Shown here piece by piece: positions 1 to 9,276 of a DNA stretch of 64,000 bases (its first letter is position 1; every line of letters begins with the position of its first letter). The notes below the pieces were generated by a model. The model did no database searches, was not told the DNA's origin, and worked only from the letters and a program-made list of their open reading frames with translations. The stretch lies in NCBI GenBank assembly GCA_963798075.1, contig CAWCRU010000029.1, positions 62,001-126,000 on the forward strand. The letters run 5' to 3'. Source of the stretch: DATAOG01 sp963798075. Its GTDB lineage: Bacteria; Pseudomonadota; Alphaproteobacteria; Geminicoccales; Geminicoccaceae. Made by a program: the position numbers and the translations under genes.

Positions 1-308
1 ACATCCTCAAGACGCTTGCGCGGGCGGGGCCGACGCGCCCGGCGCTGGTGGTGGGCTTTGCCGCCGAGACCGAGGACCTCGAGGCCAACGCGCGCCACAA
101 GTTGGAAGCCAAGGGTTGTGACTGGATCGTTGCCAATCACGTCTCGATGGATGAAGGGACGTTCGGCAGCGTTTACAACACTGTGAAACTGATCCGCGCG
201 GATGCCGAGCCCGAGGCTTGGCCGAGGATGTCGAAGGCCGAGGTCGCTTCGCGGCTGGTGGCATGCATAGCGGCGCATCTGCGCAACACCTCAGCGGTCG
301 CGGCGTAA
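1..308 (+). CDS. coaBC: CoaBC (phosphopantothenoylcysteine synthase/decarboxylase), C-terminal part
   Basis: Only the last 101 codons are inside the window; the reading frame enters at base 3. The visible part contains VVGFAAETEDLEANARHKL followed by KGCDWIVAN, the hallmark of the CoaB half of the bifunctional enzyme that joins cysteine to 4'-phosphopantothenate and then decarboxylates the product in coenzyme A synthesis. It acts in the cytoplasm. The decarboxylase half lies off the left edge. The family match is clear; the fragment cannot show whether the gene is fused (coaBC) or a lone coaB. Confidence 0.9.
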   Translation, partial: ILKTLARAGPTRPALVVGFAAETEDLEANARHKLEAKGCDWIVANHVSMDEGTFGSVYNTVKLIRADAEPEAWPRMSKAEVASRLVACIAAHLRNTSAVAA

Positions 309-391
309 GCCGCGTGCGAGCGGGCCGACCCGCACGGTTTGGCGGGGCTGGAGCTGAGGTCGGGCACAACCCAAACGCGGGACGTGTTGTC

Positions 392-847
392 ATGTTGAGG
401 CCCTCAAAGAAACTGGTGCTGGCGCTCGAGGCGGTCGCCGACATCGCCTATCATGGCGGTGCCGAACCGGTGCAAAGTCAGGATATCGCGCGGCGCCTGT
501 GCCTGCCGCGCCGCTATCTCGAGCAGGTCATGCAGCAACTGGTGCGGGCGGGCATCCTGCGCGGGGTGCGGGGCCCGCGCGGCGGCTATCGCCTGGCCCG
601 CGAGCGGCGCCGGGTCAGCGTCGGCGACGTCGTCCGGGTGGTCCGCGGGATCGAGGATCTGCCGGCGCAGGAGGACCTCGCCTCGGCGTCGCGGCTCGGC
701 CGCCGGGTGATCGGGCCGTTCTGGTCGGCCACGGAGCAGGAGCTGATGGCCCGCCTCGACCGGGTCACGATCGAGGACCTCTGCCGGCGCGCCGAGGAGC
801 AGGGGGTGGCGAGCGAGGCGCTGCGCGCGGTCGACTACGCCGTCTAG
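392..847 (+). CDS. Rrf2-family transcriptional regulator
   Basis: A 151-residue winged-helix protein starting MLRPSKKLVLALEAVADIA. Residues 24-65 hold the Rrf2 signature: a 'sQDIARRLCLPRRYLEQVMQ' recognition region followed by GVRGPRGGYRLAR, the wing. Rrf2 proteins (IscR, NsrR, RirA, CymR) are dimeric regulators that often sense iron-sulfur status, nitric oxide or cysteine supply. The three clustered cysteines that bind a 2Fe-2S cluster in IscR and NsrR are absent; the only cysteines are one in the recognition helix and one near the C-terminus. A cluster-free CymR-like mode is therefore more likely. Its target cannot be told. The ATG at 392 was chosen because the conserved domain begins there. 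Confidence 0.85.
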   Translation: MLRPSKKLVLALEAVADIAYHGGAEPVQSQDIARRLCLPRRYLEQVMQQLVRAGILRGVRGPRGGYRLARERRRVSVGDVVRVVRGIEDLPAQEDLASASRLGRRVIGPFWSATEQELMARLDRVTIEDLCRRAEEQGVASEALRAVDYAV

Positions 848-940
848 GAGGGCCGTCCAGAGGGGCCGGGACCCGGCCTGGAAGGGTCAAGGCCGGCCAG
901 GGGGCGCCCCAGCGAGCCGGCGGCACCGGCGGCGAGGCCG

Positions 941-2266
941 CTAGAGCTGCGGGTGGAGCGCGTTGGCGCGCGCCTCGAGCTGGTCGGCCTCGTCGTACTT
1001 ACGCAGCTCACGCAGCACCTGGGCGAGGTTGCGGATGGTCGTGACCAGATCCGCATTGTCGGCGCCGAGCGCCTTTTCCTCAATCGCCAGCGCCCGCCGC
1101 AACAGGGGCTCGGCCTTGACGTAGATCCCGCGATCATATTGCAGGAGGGCGAGGTTGTTGAGGCCGAGCGCCAGGCTCGGGTGATCGGGGCCGAGGCTCT
1201 TCTCGTCGATCGCCAGCGCCCGCGTGTAGAGCGGCTCGGCCTCGTCGAAGCGGCGCTGGGTGCGGTAGAGTTCGGCCAGATTGTTGAGCGTGAGCGCGAG
1301 CTCCGGATGATCGGGACCGAGCGCTGCCTCCTTGATCGCGATGCTCCGTTTGTAGAGGTCTTCGGCGGTCGCGTAGTCGGCCTTGGCGAAGTACGCGACC
1401 GCGAGATTGTTCAGACTCTGCGCGGTCTCCGGATGATTGGGGCCGAGGCTCTTCTCGCGGATCGCGAGCGCGCGGCGGTGCAATTTGATCGCCTCGTCGA
1501 TCCGCCCCTGGATGCGGTCGAGCTCGGCGAGGTTGGAGAGTGTCGTGGCGAGCGAGGGATGCTGCGGGCCAAGCGCCTTCTCCTCGACCGCAAGCGCCTG
1601 CTCGTAGAGGGGTGCCGCCTCGTCGTAACGGCCCTGGGCGTAATAGAGGGTGGCCATATTCTGACGGGTCTCGGCGGTCGTCAGATGGTCGGCGCCATAG
1701 GACGCCGTGCGGATCTCGAGCGCCCGCTTGTAGAGTGGCTCGGCGTCGGCGAAGCGGCCTTCGTTGGCATAGAGAACGCCCAAATTGTTGAGGGTCTGGG
1801 CGACCTCGGGGTGGTTGGGGCCGAAGGCCTTCTCGCGGATCGCGAGCGCGCGTTTATGCAAAGGCTCGGCCTCGTCGTAGCGCCCCAGCACGCGATAGAG
1901 CTCGGCCAGGTTGTTGCAGCTCTGCGCGACGTCGGGGTGATCCGGGCCGAGCGCCTTCTCGCGCATGGCGAGCAACTCGCGGTAGTGCGGCTCGGCCGCC
2001 AGGTAGCGGCCCTGGGCGTGCAGGATGTAAGCCAGATTGTTGACGCTGGTCGCCCGCCGCGGGTCGGTCTCGGTGTACTGGTCGCTCAGGCGCAACGCGT
2101 CGCGGAACAGGTTTTCGGCGTCGCGCAGCCGGCCCTCGTCGGCGGCGCGCAGGCCGGATTTGCTGACCTCGTACCATTCATCGTTCTGCGCCCAGCCCGG
2201 CGCCGAGGCGACCATGAGCAGGGCTACGAGCAGGCCGGCGGCCAGGCGACGAGGTACGATCGCCAT
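941..2266 (-). CDS. Secreted tetratricopeptide-repeat protein (kinesin-light-chain type TPRs)
   Basis: A 441-residue protein with a signal peptide (about residues 1-27, ending SAPGWAQ) and then about nine consecutive 42-residue repeats of the form LGPDHPexAxxLNNLAxLYxxxGRYDEAEPLYKRALAIREK. This is the TPR_12 / kinesin-light-chain class, an alpha-helical solenoid used for protein-protein contacts. The signal peptide puts it in the periplasm. The start at 2266 is preceded by GGAGGG at good spacing; an in-frame upstream codon at 2287 lacks this. It stands alone, with TauE/SafE downstream on the same strand but over 160 bases away. The partner is unknown. Confidence 0.85.
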   Translation of the reverse strand: MAIVPRRLAAGLLVALLMVASAPGWAQNDEWYEVSKSGLRAADEGRLRDAENLFRDALRLSDQYTETDPRRATSVNNLAYILHAQGRYLAAEPHYRELLAMREKALGPDHPDVAQSCNNLAELYRVLGRYDEAEPLHKRALAIREKAFGPNHPEVAQTLNNLGVLYANEGRFADAEPLYKRALEIRTASYGADHLTTAETRQNMATLYYAQGRYDEAAPLYEQALAVEEKALGPQHPSLATTLSNLAELDRIQGRIDEAIKLHRRALAIREKSLGPNHPETAQSLNNLAVAYFAKADYATAEDLYKRSIAIKEAALGPDHPELALTLNNLAELYRTQRRFDEAEPLYTRALAIDEKSLGPDHPSLALGLNNLALLQYDRGIYVKAEPLLRRALAIEEKALGADNADLVTTIRNLAQVLRELRKYDEADQLEARANALHPQL

Positions 2267-2432
2267 GCTCCCTCCGATCTCGATCACCGCTAGGTAACCA
2301 TGAAACGATCCGTGAACCTATCCACAATTTGGTTAACGGCTGATGGAGATTGCTCGCCTTGCGGGACAAGATCGGCCATCCCGCCCAACGCGCCGATCCC
2401 GCCGGCAGCCGAGGGGTTGAGCCCCGGCGGCG

Positions 2433-3260
2433 TCAGTCGAGCAGGCTGAGCAGGAAGCGCAGGCCCACGGTCAAAAGGAACAGCGCGAACGCGAGCTCGA
2501 GCTTGCGTCGCGAGATGCCATGCGCGATGCGCACGCCGAGCGGCGCGGCGGCGACGCTGGTCGGGATGATCAGCAGCGCGCCGAGCAGGCTGACGTAGCC
2601 GAGCGAGCCCGGCGGCAGGCCGGCGACCCCCCAGCCCGCCCAGACGAAGCCGAGCGCGCCCGGGATCGAGATCAGCGGCCCGAAGCCCGACGAGGTCGCG
2701 ACCGCGCGCTGGATCGACTGGCCGTAAACGGTCATGAGCGCGGTGATGAACACGCCGCCGCCGACGCTCATCAGCGTCGAGACGAGACCCACGAAGCCGC
2801 CGTACAGCGCGCGGAAGGGCTGGCCCGGGATACGGTCCCCGAGCAGCCAGTCGCGCCCGAAGATGAGCTTGATCGCCATCAAGGTCGCCGCGCCGACCCA
2901 AACCACCTTGAGGACGTCATCGCTGGCGTAGCGCGCCAGCAGGGTGCCGAGCCCGACGCCGACCACCACCGGCACCGCCATCGAGCGCAGCAGATCCATG
3001 TCCACCGCACCCCTTGCCCGATGGGCGGTGAACGAGCGGATCGAGGTCGGCACGATCACGGCGAGCGAGGTGCCGACCGCGAGATGCAGCCGCAGGTCGT
3101 CGTCGACGCCGAGCGCGCCGAACAGCTCGTAGAGAAGCGGCAACAGAATGCCGCCGCCGCCGATCCCGAGCAGCCCGGCGAGCAGCCCGGTGACGAAGCC
3201 CGCGACCAGCAGCGCGCCGACCAGGAGCACGAGCTCGCCCCAAGACACCCCAAGCTCCAT
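2433..3260 (-). CDS. Sulfite exporter TauE/SafE family membrane protein
   Basis: A 275-residue polytopic inner-membrane protein with about eight hydrophobic segments. The N-terminal glycine-rich motif GLLAGLLGIGGGGILLP and its second copy around VGLVSTLMSVGGGVFIT are the two internal repeats typical of the TSUP family. Members move sulfite, sulfoacetate, taurine-derived anions or other small organosulfur compounds. No sulfur-metabolism gene is adjacent, so the substrate is open. Start chosen at the ATG giving MELGVSWGELV, just before the first membrane helix; the 39 extra in-frame residues upstream look non-coding. Confidence 0.85.
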   Translation of the reverse strand: MELGVSWGELVLLVGALLVAGFVTGLLAGLLGIGGGGILLPLLYELFGALGVDDDLRLHLAVGTSLAVIVPTSIRSFTAHRARGAVDMDLLRSMAVPVVVGVGLGTLLARYASDDVLKVVWVGAATLMAIKLIFGRDWLLGDRIPGQPFRALYGGFVGLVSTLMSVGGGVFITALMTVYGQSIQRAVATSSGFGPLISIPGALGFVWAGWGVAGLPPGSLGYVSLLGALLIIPTSVAAAPLGVRIAHGISRRKLELAFALFLLTVGLRFLLSLLD

Positions 3261-3388
3261 GGCGTCACCATCCTCCCGCGTGGCCCGACATGAGATCGCG
3301 GCCATGACCCGGCTTGCTCTCGCCGGCCGCGGCAGGCATAGAGTCGCGCTCGGCAGATCGACCGTCACGATAGCCACGGAACGCCGGC

Positions 3389-4922
3389 GTGAACATCGCC
3401 CGTCTGTTCATCCGCGCGGGCTTGCGGGCAGGCCGAGCGCCCGGCCGTGGCGCGCGGGCCCGCGGCGCTCTTGACCTACGGCCAGTTGCTGCGGCGGGCG
3501 GCGGTCATGGCCGGGCGGCTGCGCGCCGTCCACGGGCTGCAACCCGGCGATCGCGTCGCGCTGGCGATGACGAACTGCGCCGAGTACGTCGAGCTGCTGC
3601 TCGCCGGCTGGCATGCCGGGCTGACCATGGTGCCGGTCAACGCCAAGCTGCACCCGCGCGAGCTCGCCTATATCCTGGATCACGCCGGCGCCAGGCTCGG
3701 CTTCGCGACCCCGGACCTGATCGACGCCGTCGGTCCGCTCGAGACGGAGCTCGAGGGTCTGCGGCTGATCGAGGTCGGCGGCCGCGACGATCTGGCGCTG
3801 CGCGCGGGCGAACCGGTGGCGCTCACCGAGGTCCTGCCGGACGCGGTCGCCTGGTTGTTCTACACCAGTGGGACCACCGGCCGGCCCAAGGGCGCGATGC
3901 TCACGCACAAGAACCTCCTGGCGATGACGCTCAGCTACTTCGCCGACGTCGACCGGATCGGCCCGGGCGATGCCATCCTCCACGCCGCGCCGATGTCGCA
4001 CGGCTCGGGGCTCTACATCCTGCCGCACGCCGCGATGGCCGCCTGCCAGATCGTGCCGGCAAGCGGCGGCTTCGACCCGTCCGAGGCCTTCGAGCTGCTG
4101 GACGGCCATCGGGGCGTGACCCTGTTCGCTGCGCCCACGATGGTCAAGCGTCTGGCCGAGCACCCGCTCGCGGGCCAGACCGACCACCCGGGCCTCAAGA
4201 CCATCGTCTACGGCGGCGGCCCGATGTACCAGGCCGACCTGGAGCGGGCGCAGGCGGTCTTCGGCCACCGGCTGGCTCAGATTTACGGCCAGGGCGAGAG
4301 CCCGATGTGCATCACGGCCCTCGACAAGCGGGCGCACGCCGAGGCGGCTCACCCGCGCTACCGCGAGCGGCTCGCCTCGGTCGGCACCGCCCAGCTGGTG
4401 GTCGAGGTCCGGGTCGCCGACGAGGACGACCGTTCGCTGCCCGCGGGCGAGCCCGGCGAGGTCCTGGTTCGCGGCGACAGCGTGATGCGCGGCTACTGGC
4501 GGGACCCCGACGCCAGCGCCCTGACCTTGCGCGGCGGCTGGCTGCACACGGGCGACATAGGGGTCATGGACGCGGACGGCTTTCTCACGCTCCACGACCG
4601 TTCCAAGGATTTGATCATCTCGGGCGGCTCGAACGTCTATCCGCGCGAGGTCGAGGAGGTCCTGCTCGACCATCCCGCCGTCCGGGAGGCGGCCGTGGTC
4701 GGCGAGCCCGACGCCGAGTGGGGCGAGGCCGTCATTGCTTTCGTCGTGCCGGGCGACGGCGAGCGCCCGGCCGCGGCCGACCTCGACGCCCATTGCCTGG
4801 CCCGGATCGCCCGCTTCAAGCGCCCGAAGGTCTATCGCTTCGTCGCCGCCCTGCCCAAGAACGCCTACGGCAAGGTGCTCAAGACTGAACTCCGGATGGC
4901 ACTGCGGCCGCCGACGCGGTGA
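3389..4922 (+). CDS. AMP-forming acyl-CoA synthetase, frameshifted near its 5' end
   Basis: ANL-superfamily acid:CoA ligase: it adenylates a carboxylic acid and transfers it to CoA. Core motifs are all present: YTSGTTGRPKGAML (phosphate-binding loop), YGQGESPMC, GWLHTGDIG, and DRSKDLIISGGSNVYPREVE, with the acetylating lysine in KNAYGKVLKTEL. The natural N-terminus MNIARLFIRAGLRAG is encoded from GTG 3389, but an extra C in the CC pair at 3433-3434 throws the frame; removing it gives ...RAGERPAVARGPAALLTYG, which is what the family has. Alternatively a shortened protein starts at GTG 3447. Substrate is unknown; chain length is not readable from sequence. Confidence 0.85.
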
Positions 4923-4963
4923 CCGGCCCGGGCCCGGCCCGACGCCCCAGAACGGCCGGCAGG

Positions 4964-5512
4964 CTAGCTCTCGCTGCGCGCCTCCGCCACCTCGTTCGGC
5001 ACGCAGCGGCTCCACTCAAAGCTGCGGGCGAGCATGGGCCACTGGAACTCCTCGCGCGGCATGCCGGCGTAGGCGCCGACGTTGCGGGTCTGCTCGCTGG
5101 TGACCTTGACCAGCTCCGCCCGGGTCGCTTCGCACTGGTCGGCCGACCTGAACTCGCGCACCCGCCGCCATTGCTCGATCGGCGCCTCGGTCTCGGCCGA
5201 AAGTTCGGTCAGGATCTGGAGGCGCGCCTCAGGCGTGGGCGCTGCCTGGACCTGCTGGAACAGGCCCCGCAGCGAGCTTTGCTCCTGTTTGCTCATGCGC
5301 TCGAGGTTGCCCGGAAACCGAGCCTTGCCATCGGGCAGGTACTCGAAGGTGCTCAGGAACGCGGCGGTCAGCGTGTTGTCCGGCGGCGCGATCAGGATCC
5401 AGTCCTGCGTCAAGGCCGGGACCGGCGGGCTTTGCATCTTGGGGGCGGGGGTCAGGGAGCAACCGCCGAGCAGCGCCGCCGCGCCGGCGACCATGGCAAC
5501 GAGAGTGCGCAT
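4964..5512 (-). CDS. Putative lipoprotein, function unknown
   Basis: A 182-residue protein with a lipoprotein signal: MRTLVAMVAGAAALLGGC, the lipid-accepting cysteine being residue 18. The mature part is soluble, with two further cysteines (in SADQCEATR and EWSRCVPNE) that could form a disulfide in the periplasm. I recognise no family. The ATG at 5512 follows a GGTGGAG ribosome site; the longer in-frame extension would bury the signal peptide. It converges with the acyl-CoA synthetase and is divergent from the dehydrogenase at 5768. Confidence 0.65.
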   Translation of the reverse strand: MRTLVAMVAGAAALLGGCSLTPAPKMQSPPVPALTQDWILIAPPDNTLTAAFLSTFEYLPDGKARFPGNLERMSKQEQSSLRGLFQQVQAAPTPEARLQILTELSAETEAPIEQWRRVREFRSADQCEATRAELVKVTSEQTRNVGAYAGMPREEFQWPMLARSFEWSRCVPNEVAEARSES

Positions 5513-5767
5513 CGCATCTCCACCTGCTGGGAGGGATCGGATCAGGGGCGAACCGTGATGAAGGGGCCTCGGAACGATGGCCGACGCAGGGTTCCACTTC
5601 GCCTTGGCGCCGCCGCGAGCTACTGTCATCGACCGTCATGGAAATCAACAAGCCGGACCGATAGTTTATTCGGCCTTACCGGGCCGGCCGAGTCAAGCGC
5701 TCTCGCTTGACGCGGTGATCGAGGCGGCCCCAGATCCGGGGCGCAACGTACCCGGGAGGCGAGGACC

Positions 5768-6571
5768 ATGGGCGGGAGGCTCGAGGACAAGGTGGCGCTG
5801 ATCAGCGGCGCGGGCTCGATCGGGCCGGGCTGGGGGAACGGCAAGGCGACCGCGGTGCTGTTCGCGCGCGAGGGCGCCAAGGTGTTCGGGGCCGATCTCG
5901 ACCTCGAGGCCGCGGCCGAGACCCGAGCTATCATCGAGCAGGAGGGCGGCGCCTGCGTCATTCATGCCGCCGATGTCGCACAGGCCGCAAGCGTCGAGGC
6001 CATGGTGGCGGCTTGCCTGGGCGCGTTCGGACGGATCGACGTCCTGGTCAACAACGTCGGCATCGCGCGCACCGGCGGCATCGTCGCGACCGCCGAGGCC
6101 GACTGGGACCAAGTCTGTGACGTCAATCTCAAGAGCGTTTTTCTGACTTGCCGGCAGGTGGTGCCGGTCATGGAACGTCAGGGCAAGGGCGCAATCGTCA
6201 ACATCGCCTCGATCGCCGCCCACCGCTGGACCGGCGTCAACTATGCGAGCTACTACGCGACCAAGGGCGGCGTCGTGGCGCTCTCCCGCGCGATCGCGCT
6301 CGAACTCGCGAAGAAGGGCATCCGCTGCAACTCGGTCTCGCCGGGCCTCATGAACACGCCCATGGTCCACCACGGCCTGACCGCGGCCTATGGGGCCGAA
6401 GGCGACGTCGAGAACCTGATCCGGGTGCGCGACGCCCAATGCCCCATGGGCCATATGGGCACCGGCTGGGACACGGCCTATGCCTGCCTCTACCTCGCCT
6501 CCGACGAGGCCAAGTATGTCACTGCCCACGACCTCGTGGTCGACGGCGGCATCACCGCGAAGATGGCATGA
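5768..6571 (+). CDS. Short-chain dehydrogenase/reductase (SDR)
   Basis: A 267-residue classical SDR. The cofactor loop reads ISGAGSIGPGWGNGKA (residues 13-28), longer than the usual TGxxxGIG, a variant seen in a subgroup of SDRs. NNVGIA follows the beta-4 strand, and the catalytic set is Ser in IASIAA with YYATKGG (Tyr-x-x-x-Lys). The C-terminal DLVVDGGITAK is typical. It oxidises or reduces an alcohol/ketone with NAD(P); the substrate is unknown. A ribosome site GGGAGGCGAGG sits just before the ATG. It is first of three SDR genes within 3.5 kb, which suggests a catabolic cluster. Confidence 0.9.
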   Translation: MGGRLEDKVALISGAGSIGPGWGNGKATAVLFAREGAKVFGADLDLEAAAETRAIIEQEGGACVIHAADVAQAASVEAMVAACLGAFGRIDVLVNNVGIARTGGIVATAEADWDQVCDVNLKSVFLTCRQVVPVMERQGKGAIVNIASIAAHRWTGVNYASYYATKGGVVALSRAIALELAKKGIRCNSVSPGLMNTPMVHHGLTAAYGAEGDVENLIRVRDAQCPMGHMGTGWDTAYACLYLASDEAKYVTAHDLVVDGGITAKMA

Positions 6572-6642
6572 GGCGTCGGGGTTGTGCCGGCACCGTATTT
6601 GCGCCCTACTGGTTCCGAATTGCGGTGAGCTTGGAGCCGGGC

Positions 6643-6789
6643 ATGCCGCTCGGCCTGTCGATCAAGAACGCCCCCGACGAGATGGTGAGGCGCCTCAAGG
6701 AGCGCGCCGAGGCGCGGCGGATGAGTTTCGAGCTGATCACGCTCGACCGCCAGTTGGCGGCGGCCAGTGCGGGCGATCGGCTGGCGTAG
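6643..6789 (+). pseudogene. Scar of a FitAB/VapBC-type toxin-antitoxin pair (antitoxin head fused to toxin tail)
   Basis: A 48-residue reading frame. Residues 1-27 (MPLGLSIKNAPDEMVRRLKE then RAEARRM) match the start of FitA/VapB-like ribbon-helix-helix antitoxins, which typically read LSIKNVPDEVVERLRERA. Residues 29-40 (FELITLDRQLAA) match instead the C-terminal end of PIN-domain toxins, where the last strand and helix read LLTLDRRLAAAA. The middle of both genes is missing, so this looks like an in-frame deletion joining antitoxin start to toxin end. It lies in the gap between two SDR genes. Neither part can be active as drawn. A chance short frame is the alternative. Confidence 0.5.
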
Positions 6790-6813
6790 CGCGCTTGGGC
6801 TGGGAGGGCCGCG

Positions 6814-7579
6814 ATGACGGACTATCTCGGAATGCTGCGCCTGGACGGGCGGGTCGCCCTGGTGACCGGCGGCGGCAACGGCATCGGGCGGGCGACCTGT
6901 CAGGCGCTGGCCGACGCGGGCGCCCAGGTCGCGGTCGCCGACATGGACCTCGAGGCCGCGCAGCGGGTCGCGGCCGAGATCGGGCGCGGCGACGCGCACC
7001 GGCTCGACGTCACCGACGAGGCGGGCGTCGAGGCGGTGGTCGATGCGATCGCCGACCGTCACGGCCGGATCGACATCCTGATCAACAATGCCGGCCTCGG
7101 CGCGCGCGTGCCGACCATCGAGCTTGCCGACCGAGCGCTGGCGCCAGGTCATGGCGGTCAACCTCGATGGCAGCTTCTTTTGCGTGCGCGCCGCCGGCCG
7201 GCACATGCTCGGGGCGAAGCGGGGCGCGGTCGTCAATCTCGCCTCGATCATGGGCCTGGTCGGCGGCGGCCACTACCCGAACCTCGCCTACCACAGCGCC
7301 AAGGGCGCGCTCGTCAACTTCACCCGCGCGCTCGCCTGCGAATGGGCGCCGCACGGCATCCGGGTCAACGCGGTCGCCCCGACCTTCGCCCGCACCCGCC
7401 TGACCGAGCCGCTGCTCGGCGACCCCCTGATGGTCGAGCGGCTGCTTGCCGAGACGCCGCTCGGCCGCTTCGTCGAGCCCGAGGAGGTCGCCGCGGCGAT
7501 CCTGTTTCTCGTGAGCGATGCAGCCAGCATGATCACGGGCGTCACGCTGCCGGTCGACGGCGGCTGGACCGCCCGCTGA
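6814..7579 (+). CDS. Short-chain dehydrogenase/reductase, frameshifted in the middle
   Basis: Classical SDR with VTGGGNGIGRA (cofactor loop), NNAGLG, and in the second half ASIMG with YHSAKGA (catalytic Ser, Tyr, Lys) and GVTLPVDGGWTAR at the end. The first half reads in one frame up to ...VPTIEL, the second resumes as PTERWRQVMAVNLDGSFF in the next frame. An extra T in the TT at 7124-7125 explains it: GAG CTG CCG ACC GAG restores a continuous protein of about 255 residues. The ATG follows GGGAGGG. Likely an alcohol or keto-acyl dehydrogenase; substrate unknown. Confidence 0.85.
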
Positions 7580-7616
7580 CGCCCGCGGCTGGCAGGCGGG
7601 ACCGGCAGGAACCCGG

Positions 7617-8006
7617 GTGGCGCAGGTCAAGATCTATGGCGAGCGGGCGCATCTCGGCCGCGTGCGCGCCGCCCTCTCGGAAGCCGTGCACGCCTGCCTT
7701 TGCGAGGCCTTGGGGCTACCGGCGGACAAGCGCTTCCAGCGCTTCATCGCGCTCGATCCGGCCGACTTCATCCATCCGCCGGACCGCAGCGACGCCTATA
7801 CGATCATCGAGATCAGCATGTTCGAGGGTCGGACGGCGGAGACCAAGCGGGCGTTGCTCGAGCTGCTGATGGCGCGGATTCCGGAGCGGCTCGAGATCGC
7901 CGCCTCCGACCTCGAGATCACGATCTTCGAGACGCCGCCCGCCCATTGGGGCATCCGCGGCCGGACCGGTGACCGGCTGGCGCTCGGCTATCGGATCGAC
8001 GTGTGA
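7617..8006 (+). CDS. Tautomerase-superfamily protein lacking the usual Pro-1
   Basis: A 129-residue protein starting MAQVKIYGERAHLG with the conserved block YTIIEISMFEGRTAETKRAL, which marks the Tautomerase_2-like branch of the 4-oxalocrotonate tautomerase superfamily. Those enzymes normally use the amino-terminal proline exposed after Met removal; here residue 2 is Ala, so the classical acid-base chemistry should not occur. GTG start with AGGAA six bases upstream. It ends in a GTGA overlap with the Nudix gene, so the two are translationally coupled. Position among SDR genes suggests work on the same ring or dicarbonyl substrate, an inference only. Confidence 0.75.
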   Translation: MAQVKIYGERAHLGRVRAALSEAVHACLCEALGLPADKRFQRFIALDPADFIHPPDRSDAYTIIEISMFEGRTAETKRALLELLMARIPERLEIAASDLEITIFETPPAHWGIRGRTGDRLALGYRIDV

Positions 8007-8414
8007 GCGGACCGGCTCAGCTCCTCCTGGTCGCGGCCTGCGCGCTCGTCGACGTCGACCACCGGACGCTGCTGACGCGCCGGCCGGAGGGCAAGCCGAT
8101 GGCGGGGTTGTGGGAGTTCCCGGGCGGCAAGGTCAGGCCCGGCGAGACGCCCGAGGCCTGCGTGATCCGCGAGCTCGAGGAGGAGCTGGGGCTCGACGTC
8201 GCGGCCAACTGCCTGGCGCCGCTCACCTTCGCCTCGCACCGCTACGCCGCGTTTCATCTCCTGATGCCGCTCTACGTCTGCCGGGTCTGGACGGGCCTGC
8301 CCGAGCCCCGCGAGGGGCAGGCGCTGAAGTGGCTGAGGCCGCGCGAGATGGAGCGCCTGCCGATGCCGCCGGCCGACCGGCCCGCTGGTCGCGTTCCTGC
8401 GCGACTTCCTGTAA
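8003..8414 (+). CDS. mutT: MutT-type (deoxy)nucleoside triphosphate pyrophosphohydrolase, frameshifted near 3' end
   Basis: Nudix hydrolase of about 136 residues. The Nudix box GGKVRPGETPEACVIRELEE then ELG is at residues 41-63, preceded by GLWEFPGG, the form seen in MutT enzymes that remove 8-oxo-dGTP from the nucleotide pool. As sequenced, the frame runs into an unrelated tail after PMPPADRP; an extra C in CCC 8381-8383 accounts for it, and deleting one C gives PADRPLVAFLRDFL-stop at 8414, the normal MutT ending. Overlaps the tautomerase stop by GTGA. Confidence 0.8.
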
Positions 8415-8502
8415 CGCCGCCCGCCGCCGCGCCCGGCCGATGGACCGCCGGGGGCGCATCGTGATAGACCGCCCGAGAGCGATAGCCTCGGGGAGCTGAG
8501 CC

Positions 8503-9276
8503 ATGCGATTTGCCGGTCAGGTCGCAATCGTCACCGGCGGCGGCAACGGCATTGGCCGCGCCTGCGCCGAGGCGTTCGCGGCTGAAGGGGCGGCGGTCGC
8601 GGTCGCCGATATCGATGGCGGCGCGGGCGCCGCGGTCGCGCGCGCGATCGAGGCCGCGGGCGGCCGGGCGACCTTCGTCGAGACCGACGTCGGCGATGCT
8701 GCCCAGGCCCTGCGCCTGGTCGAGCGGACGCTCGCCGCCTTCGGCCGGCTCGACGTGCTGATCAACAACGCCGGCATCATCAAGACCGCCGATTTCCTCG
8801 AGATCAGCGAGGCCGACTTCGACGCCGTGCTCAGGGTCAACCTCAAAGGCGTGTTCCTGGTCGGCCAGGCGGCCGCGCGCGCCATGGTCAAGCAGGGCAA
8901 GGGTGCCATCGTCAACATGTCCTCGGCCAATGCCGTGGTCGCGATCGCCAATCAGGTGCCGTATGTGACCAGCAAGGGCGCGGTCAACCAGCTGACCAAG
9001 GTCATGGCGCTGGCGCTCGCGGGCAAGGGCGTCCGGGTCAACGCGATCGGCCCGGGCTCGATCCTGACCGACCTGCTGAAGGTCGTGATGGACGACGAGG
9101 CGGCGCGCCAGCGGATCCTCTCGCGGACTCCGATGGGCCGCTGCGGCGAGCCGGCGGAGATCGCCAAGGTGGCCCTGTTCCTCGCCAGCGACGAGGCGAG
9201 CTACATCACCGGCCAGACCATCTATCCCGACGGCGGCCGCCTTGCGCTCAACTACACGGTGGCCGTTCCCGAGTGA
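8503..9276 (+). CDS. Short-chain dehydrogenase/reductase (SDR)
   Basis: Complete 257-residue classical SDR: VTGGGNGIGRA at residues 10-20, NNAGII, catalytic MSSANA and YVTSKGA, and ITGQTIYPDGGR at the end. It resembles the glucose-1-dehydrogenase/3-ketoacyl-ACP reductase branch, which is too broad to fix the substrate. It is the third SDR in this stretch and the only one besides the first that is intact as sequenced. A GGGGAG ribosome site precedes the ATG. The next gene starts 141 bases on and belongs to another unit. Confidence 0.9.
   Translation: MRFAGQVAIVTGGGNGIGRACAEAFAAEGAAVAVADIDGGAGAAVARAIEAAGGRATFVETDVGDAAQALRLVERTLAAFGRLDVLINNAGIIKTADFLEISEADFDAVLRVNLKGVFLVGQAAARAMVKQGKGAIVNMSSANAVVAIANQVPYVTSKGAVNQLTKVMALALAGKGVRVNAIGPGSILTDLLKVVMDDEAARQRILSRTPMGRCGEPAEIAKVALFLASDEASYITGQTIYPDGGRLALNYTVAVPE

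Noticed and set aside
3389..8414. Programmed ribosomal frameshifting to explain the broken frames
   Set aside because: The shift points share no slippery heptamer or downstream stem, and the families concerned are not known to use it; sequence error is simpler.
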